Assembly (NCBI RefSeq): GCF_011764425.1
Contig: NZ_BLPF01000001.1
Span: 3,277,001-3,341,000 of the forward strand
Direction: 5' to 3'
Length of the DNA stretch: 64,000 nucleotides
From: Phytohabitans houttuyneae
GTDB lineage: Bacteria > Actinomycetota > Actinomycetes > Mycobacteriales > Micromonosporaceae
The notes below the pieces were generated by a model. That model saw only the letters and a list, made by a program, of their open reading frames with translations. It was not told the origin of the DNA and did not search any database. This document shows positions 28,084-37,295 of this stretch, piece after piece (the stretch's first letter is position 1; every line of letters starts with the position of its first letter). Made by a program: the position numbers and the translations under genes.

Positions 28084-28950
28084 ATGGCATCTCCCACCCC
28101 TTCCCGTGGTGAACGGCAGGCAAACCAACATTTGCCGGTCCGACAAACCACGGAGGTCCCCCGTGCAGAGCACTCCCCCTATGTACCGACCCACGCTCGC
28201 CCCCGCGATCGTGAGGTCATCCGGCACCGGGTACGCACCCGGCTCGCCGGACGCGCCCGCTTCGTCCTGCCCGCCGCGGTCCTGCTTCTCGGCCTGCCCG
28301 TGGCCGCCGTCTCCGCGGCGGTGAGCGGCGGCGACCCGGGACCGGCCAGCACGCTGGCCGTCACCGCCGGCCAGGAGGCGCGGGCGGACGCGGCAGACCG
28401 CGCGGACCGCGCTGAGCGCCCGTCGACCCCGTCGCCGTCGGCCACCACCTCGGCCCCGGCCGCCGGTGCCAAGGCGGCCGCGCCCGAGACCGCGAAGAAG
28501 GAGGAGGCCGCGCCCGCACCGAAGGCCACGACCGCCAAGCCCAAGGCCACCCCCGCCTGGGTCACCCCGATGCCGGGCGGCGAGATCACATCATGCTTCG
28601 GGCAGCGCTGGGGCGTACTGCACGCCGGGCTCGACCTGGCCGCCGACGAGGGCACGCCCATCCACGCGGCGGCCGCGGGGACGGTTCTGGCCGCCGGCTG
28701 GGTCTACGCCGGCTACGGCATCTCGGTGATGATCGACCACGGCAGCGGCATACAGACCCACTACGCTCACCAGTCGCGCACCATCGTGCAGCCCGGCCAG
28801 AAGGTCAAGGCCGGCCAGGTCATCGGCTACGAGGGCTCGACGGGCGACTCGACGGGCCCGCACCTGCACTTCGAGGTGCACCAGGGTCTGTGGAACCAGA
28901 TCAACCCGGCCCCGTTCATGCGGTCCCGCGGGGTGAACCTCGGCTGCTGA
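28084..28950 (+). CDS. second M23 peptidase, start region doubtful
   Basis: A secreted M23 peptidase: membrane segment FVLPAAVLLLGLPVAAVSA, an Ala/Lys/Pro-rich linker, then the domain with HAGLD, HYAHQS and HLHFEVH. The start is unclear. The best site, GGAGG then GTG at 28163, is in the wrong frame and would give QSTPPMYRPTLAPA before running off. In the M23 frame only ATG 28084 and TTG 28132 exist, and the codons there lack the strong G/C third-position bias seen later. A single base missing between 28163 and about 28210, for example in the C run of ACTCCCCCT, would join the two frames. Either a sequence error, a frameshifted gene or an atypical start. Confidence 0.8.
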   Translation: MASPTPSRGERQANQHLPVRQTTEVPRAEHSPYVPTHARPRDREVIRHRVRTRLAGRARFVLPAAVLLLGLPVAAVSAAVSGGDPGPASTLAVTAGQEARADAADRADRAERPSTPSPSATTSAPAAGAKAAAPETAKKEEAAPAPKATTAKPKATPAWVTPMPGGEITSCFGQRWGVLHAGLDLAADEGTPIHAAAAGTVLAAGWVYAGYGISVMIDHGSGIQTHYAHQSRTIVQPGQKVKAGQVIGYEGSTGDSTGPHLHFEVHQGLWNQINPAPFMRSRGVNLGC

Positions 28951-28964
28951 GGCCGGCTTGCCGT

Positions 28965-28997
28965 CCGGACCGGGGCGAGTGGGTCGCTCCGGTCCGG
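28965..28997. terminator. hairpin between M23 gene and pcrA
   Basis: CCGGACCGG (28965-28973) pairs with CCGGTCCGG (28989-28997), and the interior CGA/TCG can add pairs. It lies between convergent gene ends; no T-run. Confidence 0.55.
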
Positions 28998-29067
28998 TCC
29001 TTCAAATCTTGGTGAGATCTGTCGGAACGGGTTGGATCTTTGGGAAGGCCGCCGCGACCGGCGGTCT

Positions 29068-31527
29068 TCAGATCTTTTCGATCGGCGCGTGGCGGAGCAC
29101 GATCCACATCACCTGGTCGCCGAAGTCGACCTTTGCCTGTGCCCGGGCGCCGTATCCCTCCACTTCGACCACGCGGCCCATCCCGTAGCGCTGGTGGTTG
29201 ATGCGGTCGCCGGCGCTCACGCTCGGGACCTGGGGCAGGTCGCTGGCCGTGGCGAGCTTGGCGCTGTCGACGCCCAGGCGCTCGGCCAGGCGGGCGGCCT
29301 TGGCCGTGCCGCCGGTGAAGGTGCCGCGGGTCTGGCCGCCCGGTGCGGAGGAGCGCCCGCCGATGCCGCCGCCGGTGCCTGACCACGACGTGTACGCCGA
29401 GTCGGTGCGCTCCCACCGCACCAGGTCGTTCGGGAGCTCGGCGAGGAAGCGGGAGGCCGGGTTGTACTGCGGCTGGCCCCACGCGCCGCGGGTCATCGCG
29501 CGGGAGATGTAAAGGCGCTGGCGGGCGCGGGTGATGCCCACGTAGGCCAGGCGCCGCTCCTCCTCCAGCTCGCGCGTGTCGCCCAGCGAGCGCAGGTGTG
29601 GGAACACACCGTCTTCGAGGCCGGTCAGGAACACCACGGGGAACTCGAGGCCCTTGGCGGTGTGCAGCGTCATCAGCGTGACCACACCCTGGTGCTCCGG
29701 GTCGTCGGAGGGCACCTGGTCGGCGTCGGCCACGAGCGCCACCTGCTCCAGGAAGCCGGCCAGCGTGGCGCCTGCCGCGCTGGCCTCGGTGCCTTCCTCA
29801 GCGGCCTCGGCTTGGGCCTCGGCCCGCTCCGTGTACTCCCGGGCGACGCTCACGAGCTCCTGCAGGTTTTCCACCCGGCCGGCGTCCTGCGGGTCGAGGC
29901 TCTCCTCGATCTCGGCCAGGTAGCCCGAGCGCTGCAGGACCGCCTCCAGCACCTCCTCCGGCGGGGCGGTCTCGGCCAGCTCGCGCACGCTGTCGAGCAG
30001 CGCGACGAAGTCGGCGATGCCGTTGGCCGCGCGGGTGGAGATGCCCGGTGCCTCGGAGGCGCGGCGCAGGGCGGCGCCGAACGAGATGCGGTCGCGGCTG
30101 GAGAGCGCCTCGACGCAGGCCTCGGCGCGGTCGCCGATGCCCCGCCGCGGGGTGTTGAGGATACGGCGGATGCTCACCGTGTCGTCGTCGTTGACGATGG
30201 CCCGCAGGTACGCCAAGGCGTCGCGGACCTCCTTGCGCTCGTAGAAGCGGACGCCGCCGACGACCTTGTACGGCAGGCCGACGCGGATGAAGACCTCTTC
30301 GAAGACACGGGACTGCGCGTTGGTGCGGTAGAACACCGCCACGTCGCCGGGACGAGCCTGGCCGGCGTCGCAGAGGCGGTCGATCTCGCGGGCCACCCAG
30401 TCGGCCTCGGCGTGCTCGGTGTCCGCGACGTATCCGACGATCTGCTCGCCCTGGCCCTCCTCGCTCCACAGGCGCTTGGGCTTGCGCGAGCTGTTTCGGT
30501 CGATAACCGCGTTGGCCGCGTTGAGGATGGTCTGGGTGGAGCGGTAATTCTGCTCCAGCAGGATCGTGCGCGCGTCGGTGAAGTCGCGCTCGAACTCCAG
30601 GATGTTGCGGATCGTGGCGCCGCGGAACGCGTAGATCGACTGGTCGGCGTCGCCCACGACGCACAGCTCGGCCGGCTCAAGGCCGGGCGTGCCGGAGACC
30701 AGCTCCTTGATCAACACGTACTGCGCGTGGTTTGTGTCCTGGTACTCGTCGACCAGCACGTGCCGGAACCGCCGCCGGTAGGTCTCCGCCACGTGCGGGT
30801 GCGACTGGAGCAAGTGGACGGTGGTCATGATGAGGTCGTCGAAGTCCAGCGCGTGCGCCTCTTTCAGACGCCGCTGGTACAGCGTGTATGCCTCGGAGAT
30901 GGCCCGCTCGGCCGGTCCCTTGGCCCGCTCGGCGAAGCCCTCGGGGTCGATCAGCTCGTTTTTCAGGTTGGAGATCTGGTGCGCGAGGCCGCGCGCCGGG
31001 TAGCGCTTGGGGTCGAGGTCGAGCTCCCGCGCCACCATCTGCATCAGGCGCCGCGAGTCGTCGGCGTCGTAGATCGAGAACGTCGACTTGAGCCCCGCGT
31101 GCTCGTGCTCGGCGCGCAGGATGCGCACGCAGGCGGAGTGGAAAGTCGACACCCACATCAGGCGGGCCCGGCCACCGACCAGCGCGGCCACCCGCTCCTT
31201 CATCTCACCGGCGGCCTTGTTGGTGAAGGTGATCGCGATGATCTGGCCGGGATGCACGTCGCGCGCGGCCAGCAGGTAGGCGATCCGGTTGGTGAGCACC
31301 CGGGTCTTGCCCGAGCCGGCACCGGCCACGATCAGCAGCGGCGAGCCGGCGTGCTCCACCGCCTCGCGCTGCGGCCCGTTGAGCCCTTCCAGCAGCTTTT
31401 CGGGGTCGAGTCGGGGGCGCCTGGGCCGCTTGGGCTGCGCCTCCGGCTCGTGAGCGGCGGTGGCGTCGCCCTCGGCAGCGGCGCCCTGCTGCGGGCCTGG
31501 GGATGGGATGTCAAAGAGAGCATGCAT
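29068..31527 (-). CDS. pcrA: ATP-dependent 3'-5' DNA helicase PcrA/UvrD
   Basis: An 819-residue superfamily 1A helicase for nucleotide-excision repair and clearing of RecA or stalled complexes. Motifs run in order: NGPQREAVEH (Q motif), GAGSGKTRVL (Walker A, residues about 70-78), ITFTNKAAGEM (Ia), VDEYQDTNHAQY (II), VGDADQSIYAFRGA (III), LEQNYRST (IV), VTLMTLHTAKGLEFPVVF (V) and YVGITRARQRLY (VI). A Pro/Arg-rich N-terminal extension of about 45 residues precedes them, and the C-terminal ERL...INHQRYGMGRVVEVEGYG resembles the RNA-polymerase-contacting Tudor-like fold of PcrA. ATG at 31527. Confidence 0.97.
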   Translation of the reverse strand: MHALFDIPSPGPQQGAAAEGDATAAHEPEAQPKRPRRPRLDPEKLLEGLNGPQREAVEHAGSPLLIVAGAGSGKTRVLTNRIAYLLAARDVHPGQIIAITFTNKAAGEMKERVAALVGGRARLMWVSTFHSACVRILRAEHEHAGLKSTFSIYDADDSRRLMQMVARELDLDPKRYPARGLAHQISNLKNELIDPEGFAERAKGPAERAISEAYTLYQRRLKEAHALDFDDLIMTTVHLLQSHPHVAETYRRRFRHVLVDEYQDTNHAQYVLIKELVSGTPGLEPAELCVVGDADQSIYAFRGATIRNILEFERDFTDARTILLEQNYRSTQTILNAANAVIDRNSSRKPKRLWSEEGQGEQIVGYVADTEHAEADWVAREIDRLCDAGQARPGDVAVFYRTNAQSRVFEEVFIRVGLPYKVVGGVRFYERKEVRDALAYLRAIVNDDDTVSIRRILNTPRRGIGDRAEACVEALSSRDRISFGAALRRASEAPGISTRAANGIADFVALLDSVRELAETAPPEEVLEAVLQRSGYLAEIEESLDPQDAGRVENLQELVSVAREYTERAEAQAEAAEEGTEASAAGATLAGFLEQVALVADADQVPSDDPEHQGVVTLMTLHTAKGLEFPVVFLTGLEDGVFPHLRSLGDTRELEEERRLAYVGITRARQRLYISRAMTRGAWGQPQYNPASRFLAELPNDLVRWERTDSAYTSWSGTGGGIGGRSSAPGGQTRGTFTGGTAKAARLAERLGVDSAKLATASDLPQVPSVSAGDRINHQRYGMGRVVEVEGYGARAQAKVDFGDQVMWIVLRHAPIEKI

Positions 31528-31715
31528 CGCGCACCGAGTCTATGCCGGGGCACCGACGTTTCCCGGCGACGGTCACCCACTGGGCGATGCGGCGTTCAGC
31601 GCGCCGGATGGCTACTAAACCGTCACCCAGCGGGTCTGGTGCGATCATGCGACGACGAGAAACATGGCCTCTGTTGTTCTCGCACATGCGCATATGCACA
31701 TTAGGGAGAGACACC

Positions 31716-33584
31716 ATGACCCCATCGCGCTCGCGCGGGTGGGCGGTGCTGCGTAACCTCGCGGTGCCCGCCCTCGCGCTGGCCGTTGTCGCAACCGTGC
31801 CGTTCAGTTCTCCCGACTCAGCCGAGTCCGGCCAGGCGGCCGATGCCTGGACCCCGATGTCTCCGGTCTCCGTCACGTACGAGCAGGCCAGCTACGGCAC
31901 GGGTGCCCGTACGGCAAAGGGAAACCTGCTGGGCTTCAACGACTTCCACGGCGCGGTCGACCCGCCCACCGGCAGTGGTGGCCTGGTCAACGGCACCCCC
32001 GCCGGCGGCGTGGAGTACCTCACGACCTGGATCAAGCGGCTGCGCACCGAGGCCAAGGCGGAGCGGCGTGAGTCGATCACCGTCGGCGCCGGCGACCTGG
32101 TGGGCGCGACCCCGCTGGTCAGCGCCGCGTTCCACGACGAGCCCTCGATCGAGCTGCTCAACAACGCCGGCCTCCAGATCAGCTCGGTGGGTAACCACGA
32201 GTTCGACGAGGGCACGACCGAGCTGCAGCGCCTCCAGCGCGGCGGCTGCCACCCGGTCGACGGCTGCCAGGACGGCGACGGGTTCAAGGGCGCGAAGTTC
32301 AACTACCTCGCCGCCAACGTGGTGCGGAAGAACAGCGGCCTCCCGCTCCTGCTCCCCGTGGACATCCGCCTCGTCGACGGCGTACCGGTGGGCTTCGTCG
32401 GCATGACGCTCAAGGGCACCCCCTCGATCGTCAACCCGGCGGGCATCACCTCCGTCGAGTTCCGCGACGAGATCGAGACGGCGAACAAGTGGGGCGGCCT
32501 GCTCCGCCTCGCCGGCGTGAAGTCGCTCGTGCTGCTGATCCACGAGGGCGGCGCGCAGTCGGCCCCGCCCACCCCGCAGCCGGTCGACGGGTGTGCCAAC
32601 TTCGCCGGCCCGATCACGAACATCGTCGCCGGGCTGCGTCCCGAGTTCGGCATCGTGGTCTCCGGCCACACCCACCGCTTCTACTCGTGCCAGCTGCCCA
32701 ACTCCTCCGGCGCGCCGACGGTCGTGACCAGCGCCGGCAGCAACGGCGTGCTGGTCACCGACATCGACTTCACGCTGGACAAGCGCAGCGGCCGGTTCGC
32801 CGAGATCGCCGCGCGCAACGTCATCGTGGAAAACGGCGTCCGCAACCCGGACGGCAGCTGGCAGACCGACGTCACCGGCGCGTTCGTGCGCAACCCGGCG
32901 CTGGTCGACGCGAGCGCCAAGACGATCGCCGACAAGTACCGCACGGCGGTCGCGCCCATAGCCAACCGCCTCGTGGGCAAGATCACGGCGGACATCACAA
33001 ACGCCGCGAACGCCGCAGGCGAGAGCGCGCTCGGTGACGTGATCGCCGACGCCCAGCTCGCGTACACGACCTCGGCCGGCGCCCAGATCGCCCTCATGAA
33101 CCCGGGCGGCATCCGCGCACCGTTGACGTACGCCAACTCGCCCGGTGGCGAGGCGCCCGGCGACGTCACGTACGGCGAGTGCTTCACCGTGCAGCCGTTC
33201 AACAACCTGGTGGTCACCCAGACGCTCACGGGTGCCCAGATCAAGGAGGTGCTGGAGCAGCAGTTCGTCGGGTTCGGCGGGCAGACGGTCCAGCGCATCC
33301 TGCAGCCGTCGGTCGGCTTCACGTACTCGTACAACTCGACCGCCGCCGCCGGCTCCAAGGTCAGCAACATCGCGCTCAACGGCACGCCGATCGACCCGGC
33401 CGCCACGTACCGCGTCACGACGAACGACTTCCTGGCCAACGGTGGCGACGGGTTCACCCGCCTCACCGCGGGTACGGACCGGACCACCGCGCCCGGGTTC
33501 GACATCGACGCGCTCGTCGCGTACCTGGGCGGGGGCACGCCGGTGGCGCCCGGCCCGCAGAACCGCATCACGAAGACCGCCTGA
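31716..33584 (+). CDS. secreted 5'-nucleotidase/2',3'-cyclic phosphodiesterase family protein
   Basis: A 622-residue exported phosphoesterase that would release phosphate and nucleosides from nucleotides outside the cell. A Sec signal spans residues about 10-35 (LRNLAVPALALAVVATVPF). The metallophosphatase domain carries FNDFHGAV, GNHEFDEG, LIHEGG and VSGHTHRFY. The C-terminal 5-nucleotidase domain carries ESALGDVIADAQL, NPGGIRAPL, VQPFNNLVV and ANGGDGF. No LPXTG anchor. ATG at 31716 follows AGGGAGAG. It diverges from pcrA and ends in a strong hairpin. Confidence 0.93.
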   Translation: MTPSRSRGWAVLRNLAVPALALAVVATVPFSSPDSAESGQAADAWTPMSPVSVTYEQASYGTGARTAKGNLLGFNDFHGAVDPPTGSGGLVNGTPAGGVEYLTTWIKRLRTEAKAERRESITVGAGDLVGATPLVSAAFHDEPSIELLNNAGLQISSVGNHEFDEGTTELQRLQRGGCHPVDGCQDGDGFKGAKFNYLAANVVRKNSGLPLLLPVDIRLVDGVPVGFVGMTLKGTPSIVNPAGITSVEFRDEIETANKWGGLLRLAGVKSLVLLIHEGGAQSAPPTPQPVDGCANFAGPITNIVAGLRPEFGIVVSGHTHRFYSCQLPNSSGAPTVVTSAGSNGVLVTDIDFTLDKRSGRFAEIAARNVIVENGVRNPDGSWQTDVTGAFVRNPALVDASAKTIADKYRTAVAPIANRLVGKITADITNAANAAGESALGDVIADAQLAYTTSAGAQIALMNPGGIRAPLTYANSPGGEAPGDVTYGECFTVQPFNNLVVTQTLTGAQIKEVLEQQFVGFGGQTVQRILQPSVGFTYSYNSTAAAGSKVSNIALNGTPIDPAATYRVTTNDFLANGGDGFTRLTAGTDRTTAPGFDIDALVAYLGGGTPVAPGPQNRITKTA

Positions 33585-33590
33585 AAATCA

Positions 33591-33626
33591 CAAGGAGGGA
33601 CCTCGCAACGCCGGGGTCCCTCCTTG
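33591..33626 (+). terminator. terminator of the 5'-nucleotidase gene
   Basis: CAAGGAGGGACC (33591-33602) pairs perfectly with GGTCCCTCCTTG (33615-33626) around a 12-nt loop, 7 bp after the stop codon. Confidence 0.8.
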
Positions 33627-33697
33627 CCAGGGCCGGATGCCGCTGGCATACTTCAGCGCGTGATCCAGCAGGTACGGCGTTACTTTAGCTACGGCTC

Positions 33698-33790
33698 CGG
33701 GAGTCCGGCAGTCGTAGGTCGCGCCTGATCACTAGACCTACAAAATGCCCCGGGCTCCTGGAGCCCGGGGCATTTTGCGCTCTGGACTCC
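33698..33790. repeat. nested inverted repeats around a 17-bp hairpin
   Basis: A core stem of 17 bp (33741-33757 with 33761-33777, loop CTG) starts CAAAATGCCCCGGGC. Beside it is a second pair, GTAGGTC (about 33715-33721) and GACCTAC (about 33736-33742). Outside both are GGAGTCC and GGACTCC. The core may act as a bidirectional terminator, but the upstream gene already has one at 33591, so another role (small RNA end or mobile-element remnant) is possible. Confidence 0.5.
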
Positions 33791-33824
33791 AGGTGGACCC
33801 GGACAAAGACCCAGGGAGTACCCG

Positions 33825-34139
33825 ATGGCCACCGATGTGGCGGAACAGCCCGGCACCCCGGCGAGCAGCGACGACACGGGCACAAACGCCCCAGAAGCGT
33901 CGGAGAGCATCCTCGCGATGCGTGAGCGCATCGACGAGATCGACAGCGCGCTCATCGCCCTCTGGCAGGAGCGCGCCAGCCTCTCCCAGCGCGTCGGCGC
34001 CACCCGCCTCGCTTCCGGCGGCACGCGCCTCGTGCTGTCCCGCGAGCGCGAGATCGTCGACCGCTTCCGCAGCGCCCTCGGCGCCGACGGCACCCAGCTC
34101 GCCCTGCTCATCCTCCGCGCCGGCCGCGGCCCGCTGTAG
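33825..34139 (+). CDS. AroQ-type chorismate mutase family protein
   Basis: A 104-residue protein. After a 30-residue acidic, disordered start comes an AroQ-like helix set: ILAMRERIDEIDSALIALW, ERASLSQRVGATRLASGG, then LSREREIVDRFRSAL. The pattern of I-D-x2-D, the R of QRV and the E-R-E-I-V block fit chorismate mutases of Micromonosporaceae, which turn chorismate to prephenate for Phe/Tyr. The third helix is short. CAGGGAG precedes the ATG. No aromatic pathway genes are nearby, so the role is inferred from the fold. Confidence 0.72.
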   Translation: MATDVAEQPGTPASSDDTGTNAPEASESILAMRERIDEIDSALIALWQERASLSQRVGATRLASGGTRLVLSREREIVDRFRSALGADGTQLALLILRAGRGPL

Positions 34140-34149
34140 CGCCGCGGGC

Positions 34150-34937
34150 CGTCGGCCAAGCCCGACTCCGCGGAAGACCCACGCCGGCTGGGGCCCGCTG
34201 TGGCGCCGCGTCGTTGGCCAAGCCTGACTCCGCGGAAGGCCCGCGCCGGCGGCGACCCTGTGACGCTGCCGGCGCTTGACCCCGCGAAGACCCACACCGG
34301 GGCCACAGCTCTTGTGGCGCTGGCCGCGCCTGCGCCCGCGGAGGCCCACCACCGACCCCACCCCGCCACACCGCTGCGCCGTTAACCATTGCCTGACCAC
34401 GTGGAAGGCCCACACGGCCCGTGGCGCTGCCAGCGCCTGACCCCACGGAGGCTCACACCCGGCGCGCTGGCCGCGCCTGAGCACCCGCAGAGACCCACAG
34501 CCGACCACAGCCCGACCGTGGAAGCCCACGCCGGCTGCGGCCCTGTGACGCTGCGTGCGCTTGACGCCGCGGAAACCCCACCGGCCAGCCCTGTGGCGCG
34601 CTCGCCGCACCTAAGCCCGCAGAGGCTCACTGCCAGCCCCAGCCCGCCACAACGCTGCGCTGTCAACCAAGCCCGACCCCCGCGGAAGGTCCGCTCCGAC
34701 CGCAGCCCTGTGGCGCTGGCCGCACCCGAATCCCGCGGAGGCCCACCGCCGGTCACCGCCCGCTATCGCGCGCGCCCGCTGGCCAAGCCTGACCCGCGGA
34801 AGCCCACACCGCCCGCGCCGTTGGCCCCTGAGCCCGTGGACACCCACGTGGGCCGCGACCCCATGGCGCTGCCAGCGCATGAACCCGCAGAGGCCCCCAC
34901 CGGCCGCAGCCCCCGTGGCGCTGCGCAGAGCCCGAAA
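34150..34937. repeat. degenerate tandem repeat tract, about 14 units
   Basis: A 0.8-kb stretch made of diverged copies, 40-65 bp each, of a core close to CCTGTGGCGCTGGCCGCGCC followed by TGAGCCCGCGGAGGCCCAC. Unit boundaries can be followed by the recurring TG[A/G]CCCCGCGGA[A/G]G-like word near 34165, 34222, 34274, 34331, 34385, 34437, 34480, 34561, 34612, 34668, 34727, 34786, 34831 and 34879. Indels break any one reading frame, so it is repeat DNA, not a repetitive protein. It starts right after the chorismate-mutase-like gene and runs to the opp operon end. Confidence 0.7.
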
Positions 34938-34953
34938 CCGCGACCCAGCGCGG

Positions 34954-35013
34954 AGGGTGAGGCCGCGGGAGCAACGGTCCGGACCACGACGAACATCGCG
35001 GTAGCTCAAAATC
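34954..35013. repeat. dispersed intergenic repeat, copy A
   Basis: Starts AGGGTGAGGCCGCGGGA and ends TCGCGGTAGCTCAAAATC. It matches 48821-48888 over its whole length apart from an 8-bp gap and three substitutions. No coding potential is shared. Both copies lie in gaps next to gene ends. Confidence 0.75.
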
Positions 35014-35029
35014 GCTTTCGGAACTTGAG

Positions 35030-35173
35030 CCCACGCGCGCCGAAAGGCCCACGCGCGCCGAGCAGCCCACGCACGCCGAGCAGCCCACGCACGCCGAGCA
35101 GCCCACGCACGCCGAGCAGCCCACGCACGCCGAGCAGCCCACGCACGCCGAGCAGCCCACGCGCGCCGAGCAG
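35030..35173. repeat. 18-bp tandem repeat, eight units
   Basis: Eight head-to-tail units of CCCACGCACGCCGAGCAG. Units 3-7 are identical; units 1, 2 and 8 differ by one base (GCGCGCC) and unit 1 also ends AAAGG. There is no spacer between units. The multiple of three keeps frames open on both strands (SSPRTP or GCSACV repeats), but no start with a ribosome-binding site leads into either. It abuts the hairpin after oppF. Confidence 0.9.
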
Positions 35174-35198
35174 CCCGCCCGGGAAGCGGGCGGGCTGC
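35170..35198 (-). terminator. terminator of the opp operon
   Basis: GCAGCCCGCCC (35170-35180) pairs with GGGCGGGCTGC (35188-35198) around GGGAAGC, 12 bp past the last opp gene. The left arm is shared with the end of the 18-bp repeat array. Confidence 0.75.
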
Positions 35199-35209
35199 GG
35201 CGTCGGGTC

Positions 35210-36256
35210 CTAGAGGGTGCGGGTCGGCAGCTCGGTGAGGTCGCCGGCCTCGTGCGAAACCACGATCTCGCGCTTCTCGGCGAAGTGGCAGGCGCTCGGG
35301 TGGTCGGAGCCGCTGCGGACCTCGAGCAGCGGCACCTCGCGGGCGCAGACCTCCTGGGCCTTCCAGCAGCGCGTACGGAACCGGCAGCCGGACGGCGGGT
35401 TGGTCGGGCTCGGCACGTCGCCGGTCAGGCGGATGATCGCCTTGTTCTTCCGGCTGTTCGGGTCGGGCACCGGCACGGCGGAGAGCAGCGCCTGCGTGTA
35501 CGGGTGGGTCGGCCGCTCGTAGATCTCGTCCTCGGTGCCCAGCTCGACGATCTTGCCGAGGTACATCACCGCGACGCGGTCGGCAAGGTGGCGGACCACC
35601 GACAGGTCGTGCGCGATGAAGATGTACGACAGGCCGAACTCGTTCTGGAGCTTCTCCAGCAGGTTCATCACCTGGGCCTGGATGGACACGTCCAGCGCGC
35701 TCACCGGCTCGTCACAGACGATGATTTCGGGACGCAGCGCGAGCGCGCGGGCGATGCCGATGCGCTGGCGCTGGCCGCCGGAGAACTGGTGCGGGTAGCG
35801 GTTGATGTGCTCGGGGTTGAGCCCGACCACCTCCAGCAGCTCCTGCACCTTCTGCCGCCGGCTCGCCTTCGGCGCCACCTCCGGGTGGATCTCGAACGGC
35901 TCGCCGATCAGGTCGCCGACGGTCATCCGGGGGTTGAGCGACGTGTACGGGTCCTGCATCACCAGCTGGATGTTGCGGCGCAGCCGCCGCAGGCCGGTAG
36001 CGCCCAGCTTGTAGATGTTCTGGCCGTTGAAGTCGACGCTGCCGCTCGTCGGGTGCTCCAGGTGCATCAGCACCTTGGCCAGCGTCGACTTGCCGCAGCC
36101 CGACTCGCCCACGATGCCGAGCGTCTCGCCCTTGCGCAGGTCGAACGAGACGCCGTCGACCGCCTGCACATGGCCGATCGTCTTCTTGAAGACCACGCCG
36201 CGGGTGACCGGGTAGTACTTGACCAGGTCGCGGACCTGGAGGATCGGCTCAGTCAC
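35210..36256 (-). CDS. oppF: oligopeptide ABC transporter ATP-binding protein OppF
   Basis: One of two ATPases of the peptide importer. The 348 residues show [11 protein letters not shown] (Walker A), [12 protein letters not shown] (Q loop), [14 protein letters not shown] (signature), [10 protein letters not shown] (Walker B) and AHDLSVV (His switch). They end with the oligopeptide-type tail [15 protein letters not shown], whose cysteines bind an Fe-S cluster in some Dpp/Opp ATPases. GTG start; it overlaps oppD by 8 bp. Confidence 0.95.
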   Translation of the reverse strand: MTEPILQVRDLVKYYPVTRGVVFKKTIGHVQAVDGVSFDLRKGETLGIVGESGCGKSTLAKVLMHLEHPTSGSVDFNGQNIYKLGATGLRRLRRNIQLVMQDPYTSLNPRMTVGDLIGEPFEIHPEVAPKASRRQKVQELLEVVGLNPEHINRYPHQFSGGQRQRIGIARALALRPEIIVCDEPVSALDVSIQAQVMNLLEKLQNEFGLSYIFIAHDLSVVRHLADRVAVMYLGKIVELGTEDEIYERPTHPYTQALLSAVPVPDPNSRKNKAIIRLTGDVPSPTNPPSGCRFRTRCWKAQEVCAREVPLLEVRSGSDHPSACHFAEKREIVVSHEAGDLTELPTRTL

Positions 36257-37286
36257 GGTTTACCAGCTCCTCGGCGAAGTGGCAGGCGCTGGCCCGGCTG
36301 GGCCCGAGCTGGAGCAGCGGCGGCACCTTCTCGGGGCACACGGGTTGTGCCATGGGGCAGCGCGGGTGGAACGGGCAGCCGGAGGGGATCTTCAGCAGGC
36401 TCGGCGGGAGGCCGCGGATGGTCCGGAGCTGCTGCCCCTTTTCGTCGATGCGCGGGATCGACTCGAGCAACCCGATCGTGTACGGGTGGGCCGGCTTCGC
36501 GTACAGCTCGTAGACGTTGGCTTCTTCGACGATGCGGCCGGCGTACATGACCGCGATCCGGTCGGCCACGTCGGCCACGACGCCGAGGTCGTGCGTGATG
36601 AGGATCAGGCCCATCTGCCGCTCGCGCTGCAGCTCGGCGAGCAGGTCCATGATCTGGGCCTGCACCGTCACGTCGAGGGCGGTGGTGGGCTCGTCCGCGA
36701 TCAGCACCTCGGGGTCGAGGGCCAGCGACATCGCGATCATCACGCGCTGCCGCATACCGCCGGAGAACTGGTGGGGGTACTCGTTGAGCCGCTGCTTCGC
36801 GTTCGGGATCTTGACCTGGTCGAGCATCTCGCCCGCACGGATCTTGGCGTCGCGCCGGCTCATGCCCCGCCGGATGCGGAACTGCTCCGCGATCTGGAAC
36901 CCGACCGTGAAGACCGGGTTGAGCGACGAGAGCGCGTCCTGGAACACCATCGCGATGCCCTCGCCACGGATGCGGCGCCGGTCCTCGGCGGACATCTTGA
37001 GCATGTCCTTGCCGTGGAAGCGGACCTCGCCGCCGGTGACGAAGCCGGGCGGGGTGTCGAGGATGCCCATGATGGTCTGTGCGGTCACGCTCTTGCCGGA
37101 GCCCGACTCGCCGAGCACGGCGAGCGTCTCGCCGGCGTCGACGTGGTAGGTGACGCCGTTGATGACCTTGGCGACGCCGTCGCGCGTACGGAACTCCACG
37201 CGGAGGTCTTCGACCTCGAGGAGGCGGCCGGTGGGCCGCCCTTCGCGAGCCGCTTCAGGCTGGTCGGCTACGTAGACGTTGGACAA
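36249..37286 (-). CDS. oppD: oligopeptide ABC transporter ATP-binding protein OppD
   Basis: Second ATPase of the importer, 345 residues: [12 protein letters not shown] (Walker A), [12 protein letters not shown] (Q loop), [14 protein letters not shown] (signature), [10 protein letters not shown] (Walker B), THDLGVV. The tail [15 protein letters not shown] has the family cysteines. The start appears to be TTG at 37286 (MSNVYVADQ), 9 nt after the oppC stop; no better start is near. It pairs with OppF under the permease dimer. Confidence 0.95.
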   Translation of the reverse strand: MSNVYVADQPEAAREGRPTGRLLEVEDLRVEFRTRDGVAKVINGVTYHVDAGETLAVLGESGSGKSVTAQTIMGILDTPPGFVTGGEVRFHGKDMLKMSAEDRRRIRGEGIAMVFQDALSSLNPVFTVGFQIAEQFRIRRGMSRRDAKIRAGEMLDQVKIPNAKQRLNEYPHQFSGGMRQRVMIAMSLALDPEVLIADEPTTALDVTVQAQIMDLLAELQRERQMGLILITHDLGVVADVADRIAVMYAGRIVEEANVYELYAKPAHPYTIGLLESIPRIDEKGQQLRTIRGLPPSLLKIPSGCPFHPRCPMAQPVCPEKVPPLLQLGPSRASACHFAEELVNRD

Positions 37287-37295
37287 CGGTGTCTC

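Noticed and set aside
33630-33745. tRNA gene near the palindromes before 33825
   Set aside because: No T-arm GTTCGA-type sequence or cloverleaf could be formed on either strand; no tRNA was seen anywhere in the window.
35030-35173. CRISPR array
   Set aside because: The 18-bp units are contiguous with no spacers, and no cas genes are present.
34389-35213. Frame of 274 codons across the repeat tract (Pro/Arg-rich, SSPRTP repeats)
   Set aside because: No ribosome-binding site, no third-position bias that follows the frame, and repeat units change frame through indels.
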